A stretch of 58,906 nt of DNA from Pseudomonadota bacterium (GTDB taxonomy: Bacteria > Pseudomonadota > Alphaproteobacteria > Sphingomonadales > Sphingomonadaceae), in assembly GCA_023458055.1 (NCBI GenBank), contig JAEXAW010000045.1, positions 1 to 58,906 on the forward strand, in the 5' to 3' direction. Both the position numbers and the translations under genes were made by a program. The number at the start of each line of letters is the position of its first letter. The stretch's first letter is position 1. Under the pieces are notes generated by a model. It was not told where the DNA came from. It ran no database searches and worked only from the letters and a program-made list of their open reading frames with translations. Below, one piece after another: positions 18,285-28,092 of the stretch.

Positions 18285-21200
18285 ATGGCTAAAAAAGGAG
18301 GAGATTTTGAAAAAATTGCAAATGAATTTTTAGTAAAAATATTATCAGAATTAGGTTATACTGTTGTAAGAGAAAGAACTCAAGATTCTGGAACTCAAGA
18401 TGGTTTTGATAACCTTGTCGAATTTGTAGATGATAAATATAGAAATTACATCATTTATTCAGAATGTAAGGATTATAGGTCTAACCTTAATTATACACAA
18501 GCTTTAGAGAAAATACCACATATTACTTCTACTCATAGAAATATTGATTTATTATTATTCATCTCACCATTCGAAAATTTTTCAAATACAAATGAAAATT
18601 CAAAATTGGAGGGTTTTTACCAATCTATTAGTGATGGATGTCCAGTTGAATTTCTAATGCCGGAATCATATATTAGAGAATATTTTAGCCTTTATCCTGA
18701 TTTATATAGTAAAGTTTATGGCGAGGAAATTAGCAAACCAGAAAAAGAGGAGCGTTGTGAGTTACTAGATAAATTTGAAAAGCTGATATTTTCTACAAAG
18801 AATCTTAAGAAGATTATAGTTAACGAAGAGGATAGAGAAAAATATATAGGTGGATTATTACAGGACAAATTTCATATCTCAAGAAATTTCAGAAAATATC
18901 AGAGCAAAGGTTTCTATGTATTTGAAAATCCCGATTATCAATTAAGATTAGAAGAATATCTCAATCATTCAAAATTTGGTGTAGTAGTTTTAGGTAATCC
19001 AGGTTATGGTAAAAGTCAAGAACTAAAAAAATTTGCAGTTGATTTGTGGGAGAATCGAGCTTTAACATCTTTGGTTCCAAAATTTCAGAGCTTAAAAAAC
19101 TTCAACATGGAGACTTCTATTGAAAGTCTGCTACCCCAAGATTATAACTATTTTACTGGTTTGACTATAATTTTTGACGGATTAGATGAAGTGCATGACA
19201 TTATTGATTTTACAAATAAATTAAGGGCTTTTATAGCTGATAATGTAAAAGTTATTGAAAAGAGAAGTTTAAAATTTGTTATTAGTTGTAGAACAAGCAT
19301 ATATAATAAATTCGTTAAAAATATAGGTGGTTTAGAGATATGCTTTCTTAATGAGGTTTCGGAAAAACAGGCTATACATTTTTTACTGAAAAAATATAAA
19401 CTTGATCTACGGGCAGATACAAGATTTAACTTTTTGAAGTACAGAGATATTCTAGAAAATCCATTTTATTTGGATCTATTGGGCAATCACTTCACTAATA
19501 CCGGAGAAATATTACTCAACAAATCTATTTTGATTGAAAAATATATAATGAACAGGCTAGATGAGGATGAAAAAGATAAATATATAAATGATAAAGAATA
19601 TGAAAAAACTGAAATTCTAGAAGTATCAAAGAAAATTGCTGTAGCAATGGAAGCAATGCAGAAAACGGCAATTTCAAAAAGTGAAATTTCGGCAATTTGC
19701 AATATTAATGGTATATATAGGAACCCATTTTTACAAGAAGATGTAAATACTACATCATGGAGTTTTGAACATAAAAATATACAGGAATACTTTGTTGCTA
19801 AGGTGTTATCTACATTATCATTTCAGGAAATAATCGACTTCATACGAATTGATGAAAACACAAATAAAATTCACCCTACATGGATTAATGTTGTTTCATT
19901 CTTATTAAATTTAGATATATCTAAAAATACATTTAATTCACTTGTTGAATGGATTGTAGAGAATGATATTCAATTTGTGTTTGAAGCAGATTATAATAGA
20001 ATTAGTGACGAGATAAGAGTAAAATCTCTTCAAAAGTTATTTGAAGAAAATTGCATAAAAGAAACACTTTGGCTTAATAATTCATCTGAGATTGCAAGGT
20101 TTGGAAACTTACCTATAAATGTTTCGTATTTGATAGGTCACGCTACAGATAAAAATAATCATATTAGAGCTAGAATTGCTGCTGTTGAGTTATTGTCAAA
20201 CATGTCTCTAAAGGAACAAAAAAATGAAATTAAATTGCTTATTCTCCAGATTATTGAAGAATTTAAAAAAGACAATAAAGATAAAATTTATTTGCTTCAT
20301 GATTGTTTTAAGCTAATACAGAATTCAAATTTATTAGAGGATGTATCTTTTTATCAAAAAGTACTAAATAAGTTAAAAATTTATGATTATAAAGAAGTTG
20401 TTGATGCTATAATTTATTCGATACCAGATAATTTAATAGAACCTAATTTAGATTTTTTTTTAGAAATTCTAGAGAAATCAATTGGAGAAAAAAAATGGAA
20501 ATTTCCAGCCGAAACAAGAAGTTTAATTTCACGGAAAGAAAATATTTTTGATCTATTTAAGAAAATTGAGAATCCCGATTTATTACTTAAAATATATTCG
20601 TTTCTAATTGAGAGACATAAAAATAATGAAATACAAGAAAGCCTTATTAAAGACTTTTTGCTGCACGTGAAGGTAATTTTTGTTGATAAAATAAATCTAT
20701 ATGATAAGCTAATCTCCATTATTTCAGATGCAGTAATAACAGACAAAATACGATATTTTGAAGATGATTTGTTAGTGGATTTAGTTAAGTCTTGTCGTAT
20801 TGAAAAAGAGGTATTCTTTAGAGTTTTTAATACTCTTTCGGAAAATTATTCTCAAAAACATTTTTTAGCTGAAATTGTAAAAGAGGATTATTTTATTGAA
20901 ATAGTTAATAAATATAAAACTGGTGGCGTAAATAATGATTTTTTGCAAGGATTTAGAAATATCATTTGCTCAACGAATGTTGAGCAAGAATCAAAATTCA
21001 CTTTTCCCGAAAAAATAAATATAGAAAAAAGAAATAAGTATTTAGAATTTCATAAAACTGAAAGGCAAAGAGAGTTTGATGTGTTATTTGATGTCGTTGA
21101 GCTAAAAGAGCAGATAGTAAGAATCTTTAAATTCAAAAACAAAAGAGAATTATCATTTTCTGATATGGATAAGTTTTATCAAGTTTTTTATCACGAAGAT

Positions 21201-22484
21201 GAGCTAAGAGAAAATGTAACTGTTAGAGCAAAAGATCTTTTAAATGAAATTATTAGAAGAGAATTTCGTAATTCAGGAGCTTTAAAAATTGTTGATTTAT
21301 CTAAATATCTCAAAAAATATGAACTCGAAATAATCATTGATATTAAAAATGCTCTACCTAAAAGCGATGAGAAAAATATCAATATTTCAAATGAACAGAA
21401 AGAGTTTATAAAAAATTGGTGCGAGACCAACACCTTAAAAGTAAAAAAAGCATATTCAAAGTATATGTTAAATGGATTGCGTTTTACGGAAGAAGAACAT
21501 CTAACCTTCAATACTATTTTTGACTTTCAAAAATATTTTAAGTTTGATTTAGACGAAGAATTACTTTTAAATATGATTTGGTTAAGTAGATATTCAGAAG
21601 ATATAAGTTTGGATTTTATTTGTGGAATTGTATCTGAAGAAAAAATCAATCTAAGAATAATTGATAATGTGAACAAAACTAATGATGAGCATAGCATCTA
21701 TTCTTACATAAAATATTTTGTTGAAAACAATTTGGATTTGAAATTATTAAGATTTGATATTAAAGAAAAAATCAAACAATTTTTATTGTCAGATAATGAT
21801 TATCATGCAAGACGTCTTATTGAACTATTGTATAGTAATGATATTGGATTTTTACAAGAAATTATAGAGCTAAAGTATTTACATCCGAAAAAATATTTTT
21901 TAGATTTTGTTTTAAATTTACTAATTAAGAATAATAAGCTTAATATTGTGGAGAACTATTTGAAATCTAATTATGATATTTTGTTGGGAAAAAATATATT
22001 GGAAGAAATGTCCATGATTAAATTCCTGATAATGTCAAATAGTGAATTAGGCTTTAAAAATTTACATAAAATAATTGAAAAAGAACCAGAAAAATATGTG
22101 GACTTAGGAAGTGATTTTCGAAGTGAAACATCACTTAACTATTCAAATCCCAAATCTATTGATGATTTAATAGCTGTTTTTTATTTTAGTTCAGTAAACT
22201 ATTCTCAAGAAAAGCTGAATGGTGTTTTTTACTCTCCTATTAGAGTTTCTTCAGAATCAATTATTAATATATGTAAAAATCATGATTCTGAATTATGTGA
22301 AGAAATTTTAGATAAATTAAATCGACTTGATCAAAATATAATTGCAAATAAGGGTGGTGATTTATTTTATATGAATAAATTAAAAAAAGACATTCAAGAA
22401 ATTAACCTAAATCATAAATCGAAACCCTACAACCTTAAATCAGTTTTAAATTTATTGGAAGATAATAAGCACATTTTTTATTGA
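18285..22484 (+). CDS. nuclease-STAND defence protein (Mrr-like domain plus NACHT)
   Basis: A very large 1399-residue protein. Residues 1-150 look like a PD-(D/E)xK restriction-endonuclease domain of the Mrr type, with a QDGFD aspartate near 45 and SECKDY near 60. A NACHT-type STAND ATPase follows, with Walker A GNPGYGKS near 236 and Walker B IIFDGLDEV near 298. The remaining 900 residues are helical and likely form a repeat-based sensor. This order is that of Avs-like antiphage sensors, in which the C-terminus binds a phage protein and activates an N-terminal nuclease. It starts 12 bases after the HerA-like gene and may belong to the same operon. The exact Avs subtype is not assigned. Confidence 0.85.
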   Translation: MAKKGGDFEKIANEFLVKILSELGYTVVRERTQDSGTQDGFDNLVEFVDDKYRNYIIYSECKDYRSNLNYTQALEKIPHITSTHRNIDLLLFISPFENFSNTNENSKLEGFYQSISDGCPVEFLMPESYIREYFSLYPDLYSKVYGEEISKPEKEERCELLDKFEKLIFSTKNLKKIIVNEEDREKYIGGLLQDKFHISRNFRKYQSKGFYVFENPDYQLRLEEYLNHSKFGVVVLGNPGYGKSQELKKFAVDLWENRALTSLVPKFQSLKNFNMETSIESLLPQDYNYFTGLTIIFDGLDEVHDIIDFTNKLRAFIADNVKVIEKRSLKFVISCRTSIYNKFVKNIGGLEICFLNEVSEKQAIHFLLKKYKLDLRADTRFNFLKYRDILENPFYLDLLGNHFTNTGEILLNKSILIEKYIMNRLDEDEKDKYINDKEYEKTEILEVSKKIAVAMEAMQKTAISKSEISAICNINGIYRNPFLQEDVNTTSWSFEHKNIQEYFVAKVLSTLSFQEIIDFIRIDENTNKIHPTWINVVSFLLNLDISKNTFNSLVEWIVENDIQFVFEADYNRISDEIRVKSLQKLFEENCIKETLWLNNSSEIARFGNLPINVSYLIGHATDKNNHIRARIAAVELLSNMSLKEQKNEIKLLILQIIEEFKKDNKDKIYLLHDCFKLIQNSNLLEDVSFYQKVLNKLKIYDYKEVVDAIIYSIPDNLIEPNLDFFLEILEKSIGEKKWKFPAETRSLISRKENIFDLFKKIENPDLLLKIYSFLIERHKNNEIQESLIKDFLLHVKVIFVDKINLYDKLISIISDAVITDKIRYFEDDLLVDLVKSCRIEKEVFFRVFNTLSENYSQKHFLAEIVKEDYFIEIVNKYKTGGVNNDFLQGFRNIICSTNVEQESKFTFPEKINIEKRNKYLEFHKTERQREFDVLFDVVELKEQIVRIFKFKNKRELSFSDMDKFYQVFYHEDELRENVTVRAKDLLNEIIRREFRNSGALKIVDLSKYLKKYELEIIIDIKNALPKSDEKNINISNEQKEFIKNWCETNTLKVKKAYSKYMLNGLRFTEEEHLTFNTIFDFQKYFKFDLDEELLLNMIWLSRYSEDISLDFICGIVSEEKINLRIIDNVNKTNDEHSIYSYIKYFVENNLDLKLLRFDIKEKIKQFLLSDNDYHARRLIELLYSNDIGFLQEIIELKYLHPKKYFLDFVLNLLIKNNKLNIVENYLKSNYDILLGKNILEEMSMIKFLIMSNSELGFKNLHKIIEKEPEKYVDLGSDFRSETSLNYSNPKSIDDLIAVFYFSSVNYSQEKLNGVFYSPIRVSSESIINICKNHDSELCEEILDKLNRLDQNIIANKGGDLFYMNKLKKDIQEINLNHKSKPYNLKSVLNLLEDNKHIFY

Positions 22485-22529
22485 TTTATTTTTAGATTTA
22501 CTTTAAAATATGATAGTTATGGCTCACAA

Positions 22530-22557
22530 TTGGATATAAATAAATTGTCTAAATTTG
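22530..22557 (+). promoter_or_regulatory. candidate promoter for AbiEii-type module
   Basis: TTG at 22530-22532 and TAAATTTG at 22550-22557 are spaced 17 bases apart and fit the Bacteroidota -33/-7 pattern. The expected transcription start falls on or next to the GTG start codon at 22562, so the message could be leaderless. Confidence 0.45.
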
Positions 22558-22561
22558 TATT

Positions 22562-22852
22562 GTGAAACAGAAAGTAAATATAACGACGATTTTCCCTAAG
22601 TACCTTTTTTGGGATATGGATTATAGTAAACTTAATCTTAAAAGTGATAAAGATATTATAATTCCTAGAGCGTTATATGCTACATCTATTGACACTTTTG
22701 AGGAAGATATTACTAGATTAGAAAAATTATATCCGAAAAAAGATATTTTAAAATATCTTAAAAACACCAAAGAGCTGATTAGCAATGAAGTGTGTGTTCT
22801 TGTTTCAAAAAGATATAACTCCTCCCCTTTTGCTCGATTTAGTAAAACATGA
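22562..22852 (+). CDS. small partner/antitoxin-like gene of the AbiEii module
   Basis: A 96-residue hydrophilic protein read from a GTG start. It contains FPKYLFWDMDYSKLNL near residue 8-23, a pattern I associate with small proteins encoded just upstream of AbiEii-type nucleotidyltransferases in Bacteroidota. It overlaps the next gene by 4 bases (ATGA), so the pair is translationally coupled, as antitoxin-toxin genes usually are. It is not a canonical AbiEi winged-helix protein, and an antitoxin role is inferred from context. An ATG at 22616 is an alternative start, but would remove the conserved block. Confidence 0.65.
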   Translation: MKQKVNITTIFPKYLFWDMDYSKLNLKSDKDIIIPRALYATSIDTFEEDITRLEKLYPKKDILKYLKNTKELISNEVCVLVSKRYNSSPFARFSKT

Positions 22853-23604
22853 GTGCAGTAACTCCCCTACTTCAAAAAATCATTTTAGAATTACAAGATT
22901 TTTCTTCAATTGAAAGTTTTGCATTAGCTGGAGGAACAAATTTGGCAATTCGATATCAGCATCGAGTCTCTATTGATATTGATTTCATTTCACCTAATAT
23001 TGTTGGAAAAGAAGGTTTTGAAAATATTATTTTTGAACTCCAAAAATCTTATGGAGAAAAATCTGTTAGAGCAATTTTGATGAATGAAGATTTAGGCAAT
23101 CAGTTTATGTTCTTAAGGGTCTTCTTAACTGTTAGCGGAGAGATTCTAAAAATTGAATTTTTACAGAACATGAAATGTTTGTATGCGTTTGATATTTTTG
23201 AAAGCTTTAGATTAGTTCATTTAATTGATATTGGGCTTTTTAAGTTGTTGAGTGCTACTAAAAGATTTTCTAAAAAAGATATTTATGATTTAGATTTCAT
23301 AACAGATGAAATTAATTTGATTGAGTTGTTTAGATATCTTGAAGAAAAGCAGACTCTCTATTATTTGCCAGAACATAGAAGTTTGTTTGATCTTGATATA
23401 TCAAAAAATCTAATTGATTGCCCTGAAATGCTTTTAGAATTTGACGAAATAAAAAAAACTAAAACATTTCATACCTCACATACACACGATAGGATTGATA
23501 TTTTCAAACATAACAAGTCGTGGTCTGAAGCACGAATTCATTGGAGACAAAAGGTAAGACAACTTTTTAGAAATTTAAATAAGCCCTTCCCCACTTTAAA
23601 ATAA
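22849..23604 (+). CDS. AbiEii/AbiGii-type nucleotidyltransferase toxin
   Basis: A 251-residue protein of the AbiEii nucleotidyltransferase family. FALAGGTNLAIRYQHR near residues 25-40 is the GG motif, and SIDIDFIS near 42-49 supplies the metal-binding D-x-D. These toxins are type IV abortive-infection toxins that use nucleotide transfer to block growth, possibly on tRNA. It is directly downstream of, and overlaps, its small partner gene. It lies just before the plasmid partition operon, where an addiction module is expected. Confidence 0.85.
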   Translation: MSAVTPLLQKIILELQDFSSIESFALAGGTNLAIRYQHRVSIDIDFISPNIVGKEGFENIIFELQKSYGEKSVRAILMNEDLGNQFMFLRVFLTVSGEILKIEFLQNMKCLYAFDIFESFRLVHLIDIGLFKLLSATKRFSKKDIYDLDFITDEINLIELFRYLEEKQTLYYLPEHRSLFDLDISKNLIDCPEMLLEFDEIKKTKTFHTSHTHDRIDIFKHNKSWSEARIHWRQKVRQLFRNLNKPFPTLK

Positions 23605-23744
23605 ATACAATAACTTTAATAGTTAAAATAATAAAAATTATAAAATATGCACAATATAAAAAATAAAAATAATATGTACAATATATTATGTATTATAATT
23701 AATAAATTTATTTAATTGTTTTGTTTTTGTATTTTGTAAATATG

Positions 23745-23752
23745 TATATTTG
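23745..23752 (+). promoter_or_regulatory. candidate -7 box for the par-rep operon
   Basis: TATATTTG fits TAnnTTTG and lies 20 bases before the parA start. Possible -33 TTG motifs are at 23721 and 23727. Confidence 0.5.
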
Positions 23753-23772
23753 AATGTTAAATTATTTTTTAT

Positions 23773-24546
23773 ATGTCAATTATTTCGATTATTACTCAAA
23801 AAGGAGGCGTTGGTAAGACAACTACTGCAATTCATGTAGGGGCTGCTCTAGCTAATAAAAAAGGAACAAATGTGTTGTTAATAGATTTTGACAGTCAAAA
23901 AAACCTTTCAATGGGATATGGAATTGATGATGCTTTTCCCTATACGGTTAAAAATTTTTTGGATAATACCGGGGATTTTAGATTGAAGCATCACGGAAGT
24001 TCTAATGTTTATATTTTAGCAGGAGATGCCTTGCTTGAGGAAGATGATTCGTATAATAGAAACACGTTGAAAAATAATTTAGAAAACTTATTAGAGCAAA
24101 TGCCTTTTGATTATGTTTTAATAGACTGTCCTCCTCGTCCTTTGATGAAGAAATTGACTTTAGGTGAAATGGCATTGTGTGCATCCGATTATGTAATGTC
24201 CCCTATTGAGGCAGAACAATATTCGTTTGCTGGAATTGATAATTTACTCCCCTCTTTTTTAAGCATAAAAGAAAAATACAATCCTAAGCTTGAATTTCTT
24301 GGCTTCTTTTTTAATAAGGTTCTTACAAATACTGTTAATTTCAGAAAATATAGTGAATTGATTAAGCAAGAAAAGGATGCGAGTGATTATTTTTTTAAAA
24401 CCTTCATTCGTCAAGATATGAATATTGAGAAAGCAAAACAGGAAGGTAAAAATATCTTTCAAATTAGCTCTAATAGTAGGGCAGCAGACGATTATAAAAG
24501 TTTAGTGAAAGAAGTGAAATCTAAAATGAAAAAATATGAAGGCTAA
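23773..24546 (+). CDS. parA: ParA-type partition ATPase
   Basis: A 257-residue deviant Walker-type ATPase. KGGVGKTT lies at residues 10-17. LLIDFDSQKNLS near 38-49 is the A' motif and VLIDCPPRP near 116-124 is Walker B. It segregates plasmids by forming dynamic patches on the nucleoid. It lacks a long N-terminal DNA-binding domain, so it is the short ParA type. It heads a tight operon with a partner protein, a Toprim protein and the replication initiator, each overlapping the next. Confidence 0.92.
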   Translation: MSIISIITQKGGVGKTTTAIHVGAALANKKGTNVLLIDFDSQKNLSMGYGIDDAFPYTVKNFLDNTGDFRLKHHGSSNVYILAGDALLEEDDSYNRNTLKNNLENLLEQMPFDYVLIDCPPRPLMKKLTLGEMALCASDYVMSPIEAEQYSFAGIDNLLPSFLSIKEKYNPKLEFLGFFFNKVLTNTVNFRKYSELIKQEKDASDYFFKTFIRQDMNIEKAKQEGKNIFQISSNSRAADDYKSLVKEVKSKMKKYEG

Positions 24547-25333
24547 TTTGTTTAAAAATTTTAAAACTCTAAAAGAGAAAGAAGAGGAAATTAAAAATTC
24601 TGAAAACTCAATTTTGGATAATGTTTCCGTGGTGAAGAAAGATGTAGTTCAATTAGATTCATCAACCAAAGAAATAGTTGAAAATGATGTAGAAAAAATA
24701 GATTATACGAAAGAATCTGTAAATGACGAGGAAAATTTAAACGAAAAAATTAGTTTAAATAAAGTTATTAAAAAAAGACCTGTTAAAAAGGAAGTATTAG
24801 AAGCTAAAGCTGCTTTAACTTCGCTTAACCCAGAAAATACAGTTGAATATTCTAAAAAAATAACTTCAGAAGAGGGAAAGAGGACTTTCACTATTTTTCT
24901 AAAAAGTACATCATTAGAATTTTTGAAAGATATTGTATTTTATAAAGCTACAGCAGAAAGACAAATTTTTTATAATCAATCGGAAGCTATTACTGAAGCT
25001 TTAGGATTAACAATGAATGATTATAATAACATATCTCCTAGACCAGATTTTATCAAAGAGCAAGAAAAGAGTAGGAAAGGAGGTCGAAAGCGTAATTCTG
25101 ATGAAATTTATGATGCGTCTACAACGGTTTATATCTCTGCTCAATCTTTTGATTTTGTGAAAGATGTGACTTATAATAAAGTAATTGCTGGCGATTTGTA
25201 TTTTAAAGATTGGGATTTGCTTGAATCGGCAATTTTAAAGCTTAAAGACAAATACGGAGACAATATCCAACCTAGACCGGATTATATTAGGGAAGACGAA
25301 AAATTAAGAGGAAGAAAGAAAAGTGAATCCTAA
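24536..25333 (+). CDS. ParB-like partition partner (inferred)
   Basis: A 265-residue charged protein with no recognised family. The first 85 residues are highly charged and probably disordered or coiled coil. The C-terminal part contains two similar blocks of about 80 residues, each ending with PRPDFIKEQEK or PRPDYIREDEK and a basic GR-K stretch (KGGRKR, RGRKK). They resemble a duplicated DNA-binding unit. It overlaps parA by 11 bases, the place where a centromere-binding protein is found. An iteron copy (GGATAATGTTTCCG, 24616-24629) lies inside it. Function is inferred. Confidence 0.75.
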   Translation: MKANLFKNFKTLKEKEEEIKNSENSILDNVSVVKKDVVQLDSSTKEIVENDVEKIDYTKESVNDEENLNEKISLNKVIKKRPVKKEVLEAKAALTSLNPENTVEYSKKITSEEGKRTFTIFLKSTSLEFLKDIVFYKATAERQIFYNQSEAITEALGLTMNDYNNISPRPDFIKEQEKSRKGGRKRNSDEIYDASTTVYISAQSFDFVKDVTYNKVIAGDLYFKDWDLLESAILKLKDKYGDNIQPRPDYIREDEKLRGRKKSES

Positions 25334-26574
25334 TGGAATACACATTAGATTGGAATAAAGTACGTTATGAAGTAGATATTGAACAATATTTTTTGTTCAA
25401 ACTTGGTCATTTATATCAGTTTGATAGATATAAAAAAGCCTATGTGACAGAACAACACGGAGACATTATCCGTTTTTTCAATCATGGAAAATCTGGCGTA
25501 AAGATGTATTATTCTATTACGTTTCAGGATAGCGGAGACATTATCCAGTTAATTAAAAAGAGAATATTGAGAAATGAAAATGCATCTGCAATAGAAATTA
25601 ACCAAGAAATTTTTGATTTTTCAGAAGATATGCGTTCTGGAAATATGAAATTACAGCAAAGTTATTTCAAGGAATTTTCGCCAAAAACAGCTTTAAATCA
25701 GAATAGTTATATTTTATACGGAGACATTATCCAAAATATAGAACTTCACAAAAGTTACTTACAAAACTATAGAAAGCTAGCCCCAGAAACACTTTATAGT
25801 AAGATATTTAATAATATTTTTTATTCCTATAAAACACAAAATATTGAAAGCTTAGCTTTTGATATAAGAGACATTCAGAAAAATAGAGTAGGAGTTGTAA
25901 GAATACAAACTGAACAGAATGAGTATTTTAATAAAAAGTGGTTTGATAAAAATTCAAAGAACGGAATAGGTTTTACTTTCAGCAATTTTGAAGATAATAC
26001 GGAAACATTATCCATTTTTGAAAGTATATTTGATGCAATAAGTTTCCATGAATTAAATAATTTAGAAAACGTTCAGTATTGCTCTACCAATGGTGAACTG
26101 AGTTTTAATAAAGCCAAATTAATTCAAGAATATTTCCAAAAAAATCATTTTAAAAAATTGATGTTAGGAAATGATAATGATCTAGCTGGACACTATTTTA
26201 ATTTGAATATTATTTGTTCCTTTATTTCCTTAACTGAGAGTGTTAGAAAGTCTCAAAACAATATTTGTGTAGAAATGATTTCCAATATTGATGATACAAA
26301 AACAAAAGTATTGTCCAACTTCTTTAAAAACTCGAATTCTAAATTTGAATTAGAAGATAAATCGGAGTTGCCACAGTCTTATTTTACGGAGACAATATCC
26401 AAAAATGAAACTAAATATTATTATCTAATTGCGAATACTATAGATTCAATTCAGTTTTTTGTAGGTTTGCTTTTCAGGTCTTGGAATTTAGAAGAATTTA
26501 TAACCATCTGCCTACCAAAAAATAAAGATTTTAATGAAGATCTTATCCAATTAAAAACGACAAATCATGGCTAA
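25333..26574 (+). CDS. Toprim-domain primase-like plasmid protein
   Basis: A 413-residue protein with a visible Toprim core. IFESIFDAISFHE near residue 233-245 carries the catalytic Glu, and LGNDNDLAGHYF near 290-301 carries the DxD pattern. The N-terminal region resembles proteins in which a DUF3991-type domain precedes Toprim, but no CHC2 zinc finger is seen. It overlaps the neighbours by 1 and 8 bases. Four copies of the rep iteron (CGGAGACATTATCC-like) lie within its coding sequence, three encoding GDII and one encoding ETIS, so DNA-level constraint is likely. A replication or mobilisation priming role is inferred. Confidence 0.75.
   Translation: MEYTLDWNKVRYEVDIEQYFLFKLGHLYQFDRYKKAYVTEQHGDIIRFFNHGKSGVKMYYSITFQDSGDIIQLIKKRILRNENASAIEINQEIFDFSEDMRSGNMKLQQSYFKEFSPKTALNQNSYILYGDIIQNIELHKSYLQNYRKLAPETLYSKIFNNIFYSYKTQNIESLAFDIRDIQKNRVGVVRIQTEQNEYFNKKWFDKNSKNGIGFTFSNFEDNTETLSIFESIFDAISFHELNNLENVQYCSTNGELSFNKAKLIQEYFQKNHFKKLMLGNDNDLAGHYFNLNIICSFISLTESVRKSQNNICVEMISNIDDTKTKVLSNFFKNSNSKFELEDKSELPQSYFTETISKNETKYYYLIANTIDSIQFFVGLLFRSWNLEEFITICLPKNKDFNEDLIQLKTTNHG
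25458..26400 (-). repeat. four iteron copies inside the Toprim gene
   Basis: Copies read on the minus strand as GGATAATGTCTCCG (or GGATATTGTCTCCG) are at 25458-25471, 25533-25546, 25719-25732 and 26387-26400. They match the tandem iterons downstream of rep, but in opposite orientation. Confidence 0.85.
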
Positions 26575-27586
26575 AAAAGAGAATATTCCATCCGTTAAAC
26601 GTGAAACTTTAACGTCAAAGCCGAGAAAGAAAGTATTGATTTCTAATGATTTCAGAGAAATTCTGATTTCGCAAGAAACATCAATTATAGAACAGAGAAT
26701 TATTACCATGATTTTGTCTGCCATAAAGGATGAACAGTCGCTATTTATTAGCATGAAGAATCCCTTTCCTGATGGAGAGAACAGCAAACAACTTTCTTTT
26801 GATGATTATTTTCAAGGATGGGCGCATCAAGGCGTGATAGATTTTGCTGTTTCTATAAATGATTTAAATCCTGGAAGAAAAATGAAAAATTCCGTTATCC
26901 AGGAAGCATTAGTAAATATGACCAATATCAATTGGTTAAGATTGAAAGACGAAACTATTAATGGGTATAAAGCGGTGCCATTTATTTTGGAGCCGAGTTG
27001 GAATAAGAAGAATATCTATTTTAAGATGGATAAGGCGGTTATGCAGCATCTTTTAAACATGGCGCAATACTATTCCATTAAAAAAGATTTATCGTTCAAT
27101 ACATCAACTAATAACACCCTTAGATTTTTGATGTGGTTGGTGAAATTCAAAAAACAAGGTGGTATAGCCAAAGAATATACTCAACTTTTAAAAGAGTTAT
27201 CTATTCCAATGAATAAGTATGAAGGACACTACAGGTTTGAAAGAGACTTTTTAGTGCGTGTAAAAGCCGATTTAGACCAATTTAATGATATAAGCTTTAA
27301 TTATTCATTTAAAGAAGGTTATTACAATTTCGTAATTTACAATACTCAAAATGTGGTGGGCTACGATGAGAACTTTCCAAGTTTAGATCAATTACAAATT
27401 GCTAGAGCATTAAAATACCTAAAAAAGCAAAGAAATCTTGATGACAAGCAATTGAGAGTGATGAAAAAGCTTTATGAAGTAAAAGGTTATAAAGAATTGT
27501 CCTCGCATTTAAAACGTAAAATTGATTTATCATTGAAGGGAGAAGCCTATATAAATGCAGTTTTCAAATTATTAGAAACAGTTTAG
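26567..27586 (+). CDS. rep: plasmid replication initiator, Rep_3/RepB family
   Basis: A 339-residue initiator with the two winged-helix layout of Rep_3-type proteins. The N-terminal half contains the EQRIITMILSAIKDE helix near 45-60 and an INDLNPG block. The second half includes TNNTLRFLMWLVKFKKQGG and LKELSIPMNKYEGHYRFERDFL near 190-230. It binds iterons and opens the origin. It overlaps the Toprim gene by 8 bases and its stop codon TAG overlaps the first base of the first iteron. Probably self-regulated through the iterons, as known for the family. Confidence 0.9.
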   Translation: MAKKENIPSVKRETLTSKPRKKVLISNDFREILISQETSIIEQRIITMILSAIKDEQSLFISMKNPFPDGENSKQLSFDDYFQGWAHQGVIDFAVSINDLNPGRKMKNSVIQEALVNMTNINWLRLKDETINGYKAVPFILEPSWNKKNIYFKMDKAVMQHLLNMAQYYSIKKDLSFNTSTNNTLRFLMWLVKFKKQGGIAKEYTQLLKELSIPMNKYEGHYRFERDFLVRVKADLDQFNDISFNYSFKEGYYNFVIYNTQNVVGYDENFPSLDQLQIARALKYLKKQRNLDDKQLRVMKKLYEVKGYKELSSHLKRKIDLSLKGEAYINAVFKLLETV

Positions 27587-27704
27587 GATAATGTCTCCGT
27601 ATTATAAGATATTGCCTCCGAATATATAGATAATGTCTCCGTTATTTAGGATAATGTCTCCGTTATATTTGCTAATGTCTCCGTTATTTTGGATAATGTT
27701 TCCG
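27586..27704. repeat. six tandem iterons, 21-bp period (oriV)
   Basis: GGATAATGTCTCCG-like 14-mers start at 27586, 27607, 27628, 27649, 27670 and 27691, exactly 21 bp apart, so they lie on one face of the helix. The second (AGATATTGCCTCCG), fifth (TGCTAATGTCTCCG) and sixth (TTTCCG ending) vary slightly. This is the classic binding array of an iteron plasmid initiator. Confidence 0.92.
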
Positions 27705-28092
27705 CTATTAGATGCAATAAAAGATTCAAAACCACTATTAATAAAAGAATTTCAGACTTTCCAATTTGCCCTATTAATTATGATAATATATATTAAATAT
27801 TTTAAATTTTATAAAAAAAATAATAATTGTTAATAAAATAGGGGAAAAGTAATAATTGTTATATATTGAAAATCAATGTATTAAATTTTATTTAATACTA
27901 ATATTTTACAGCAAAAACGGATATTGTTTCCGCCTTAAATATTTTTTTGATGAAAAATTGACAACTATGATGTAAATCTCTATAAATTCTTTAGATTAAA
28001 TAAATATATAAAATAATATATTGTGTATGTAAAAAATATATAATATATTTTATATATGTTTATTGTTTATTGTTTATTTTATTTATAAATAA
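27705..28092. other. AT-rich origin region with an isolated iteron
   Basis: This stretch is extremely AT-rich with many TTTAT/ATATA runs, as expected for the unwinding element next to iterons. One further iteron (GGATATTGTTTCCG, 27919-27932) lies 215 bp downstream of the array. AATAATTGTTA occurs twice near 27822 and 27851. No gene is supported. Confidence 0.7.

Noticed and set aside
27586..27704. iteron array considered as CRISPR
   Set aside because: The repeat units are 14 bp with 7-bp gaps and a fixed 21-bp period, too short for spacers, and they follow a rep gene.
27633..27833. small + strand ORF with MSPLF repeats
   Set aside because: The repeated residues come directly from translating the iterons, so it is not a gene.
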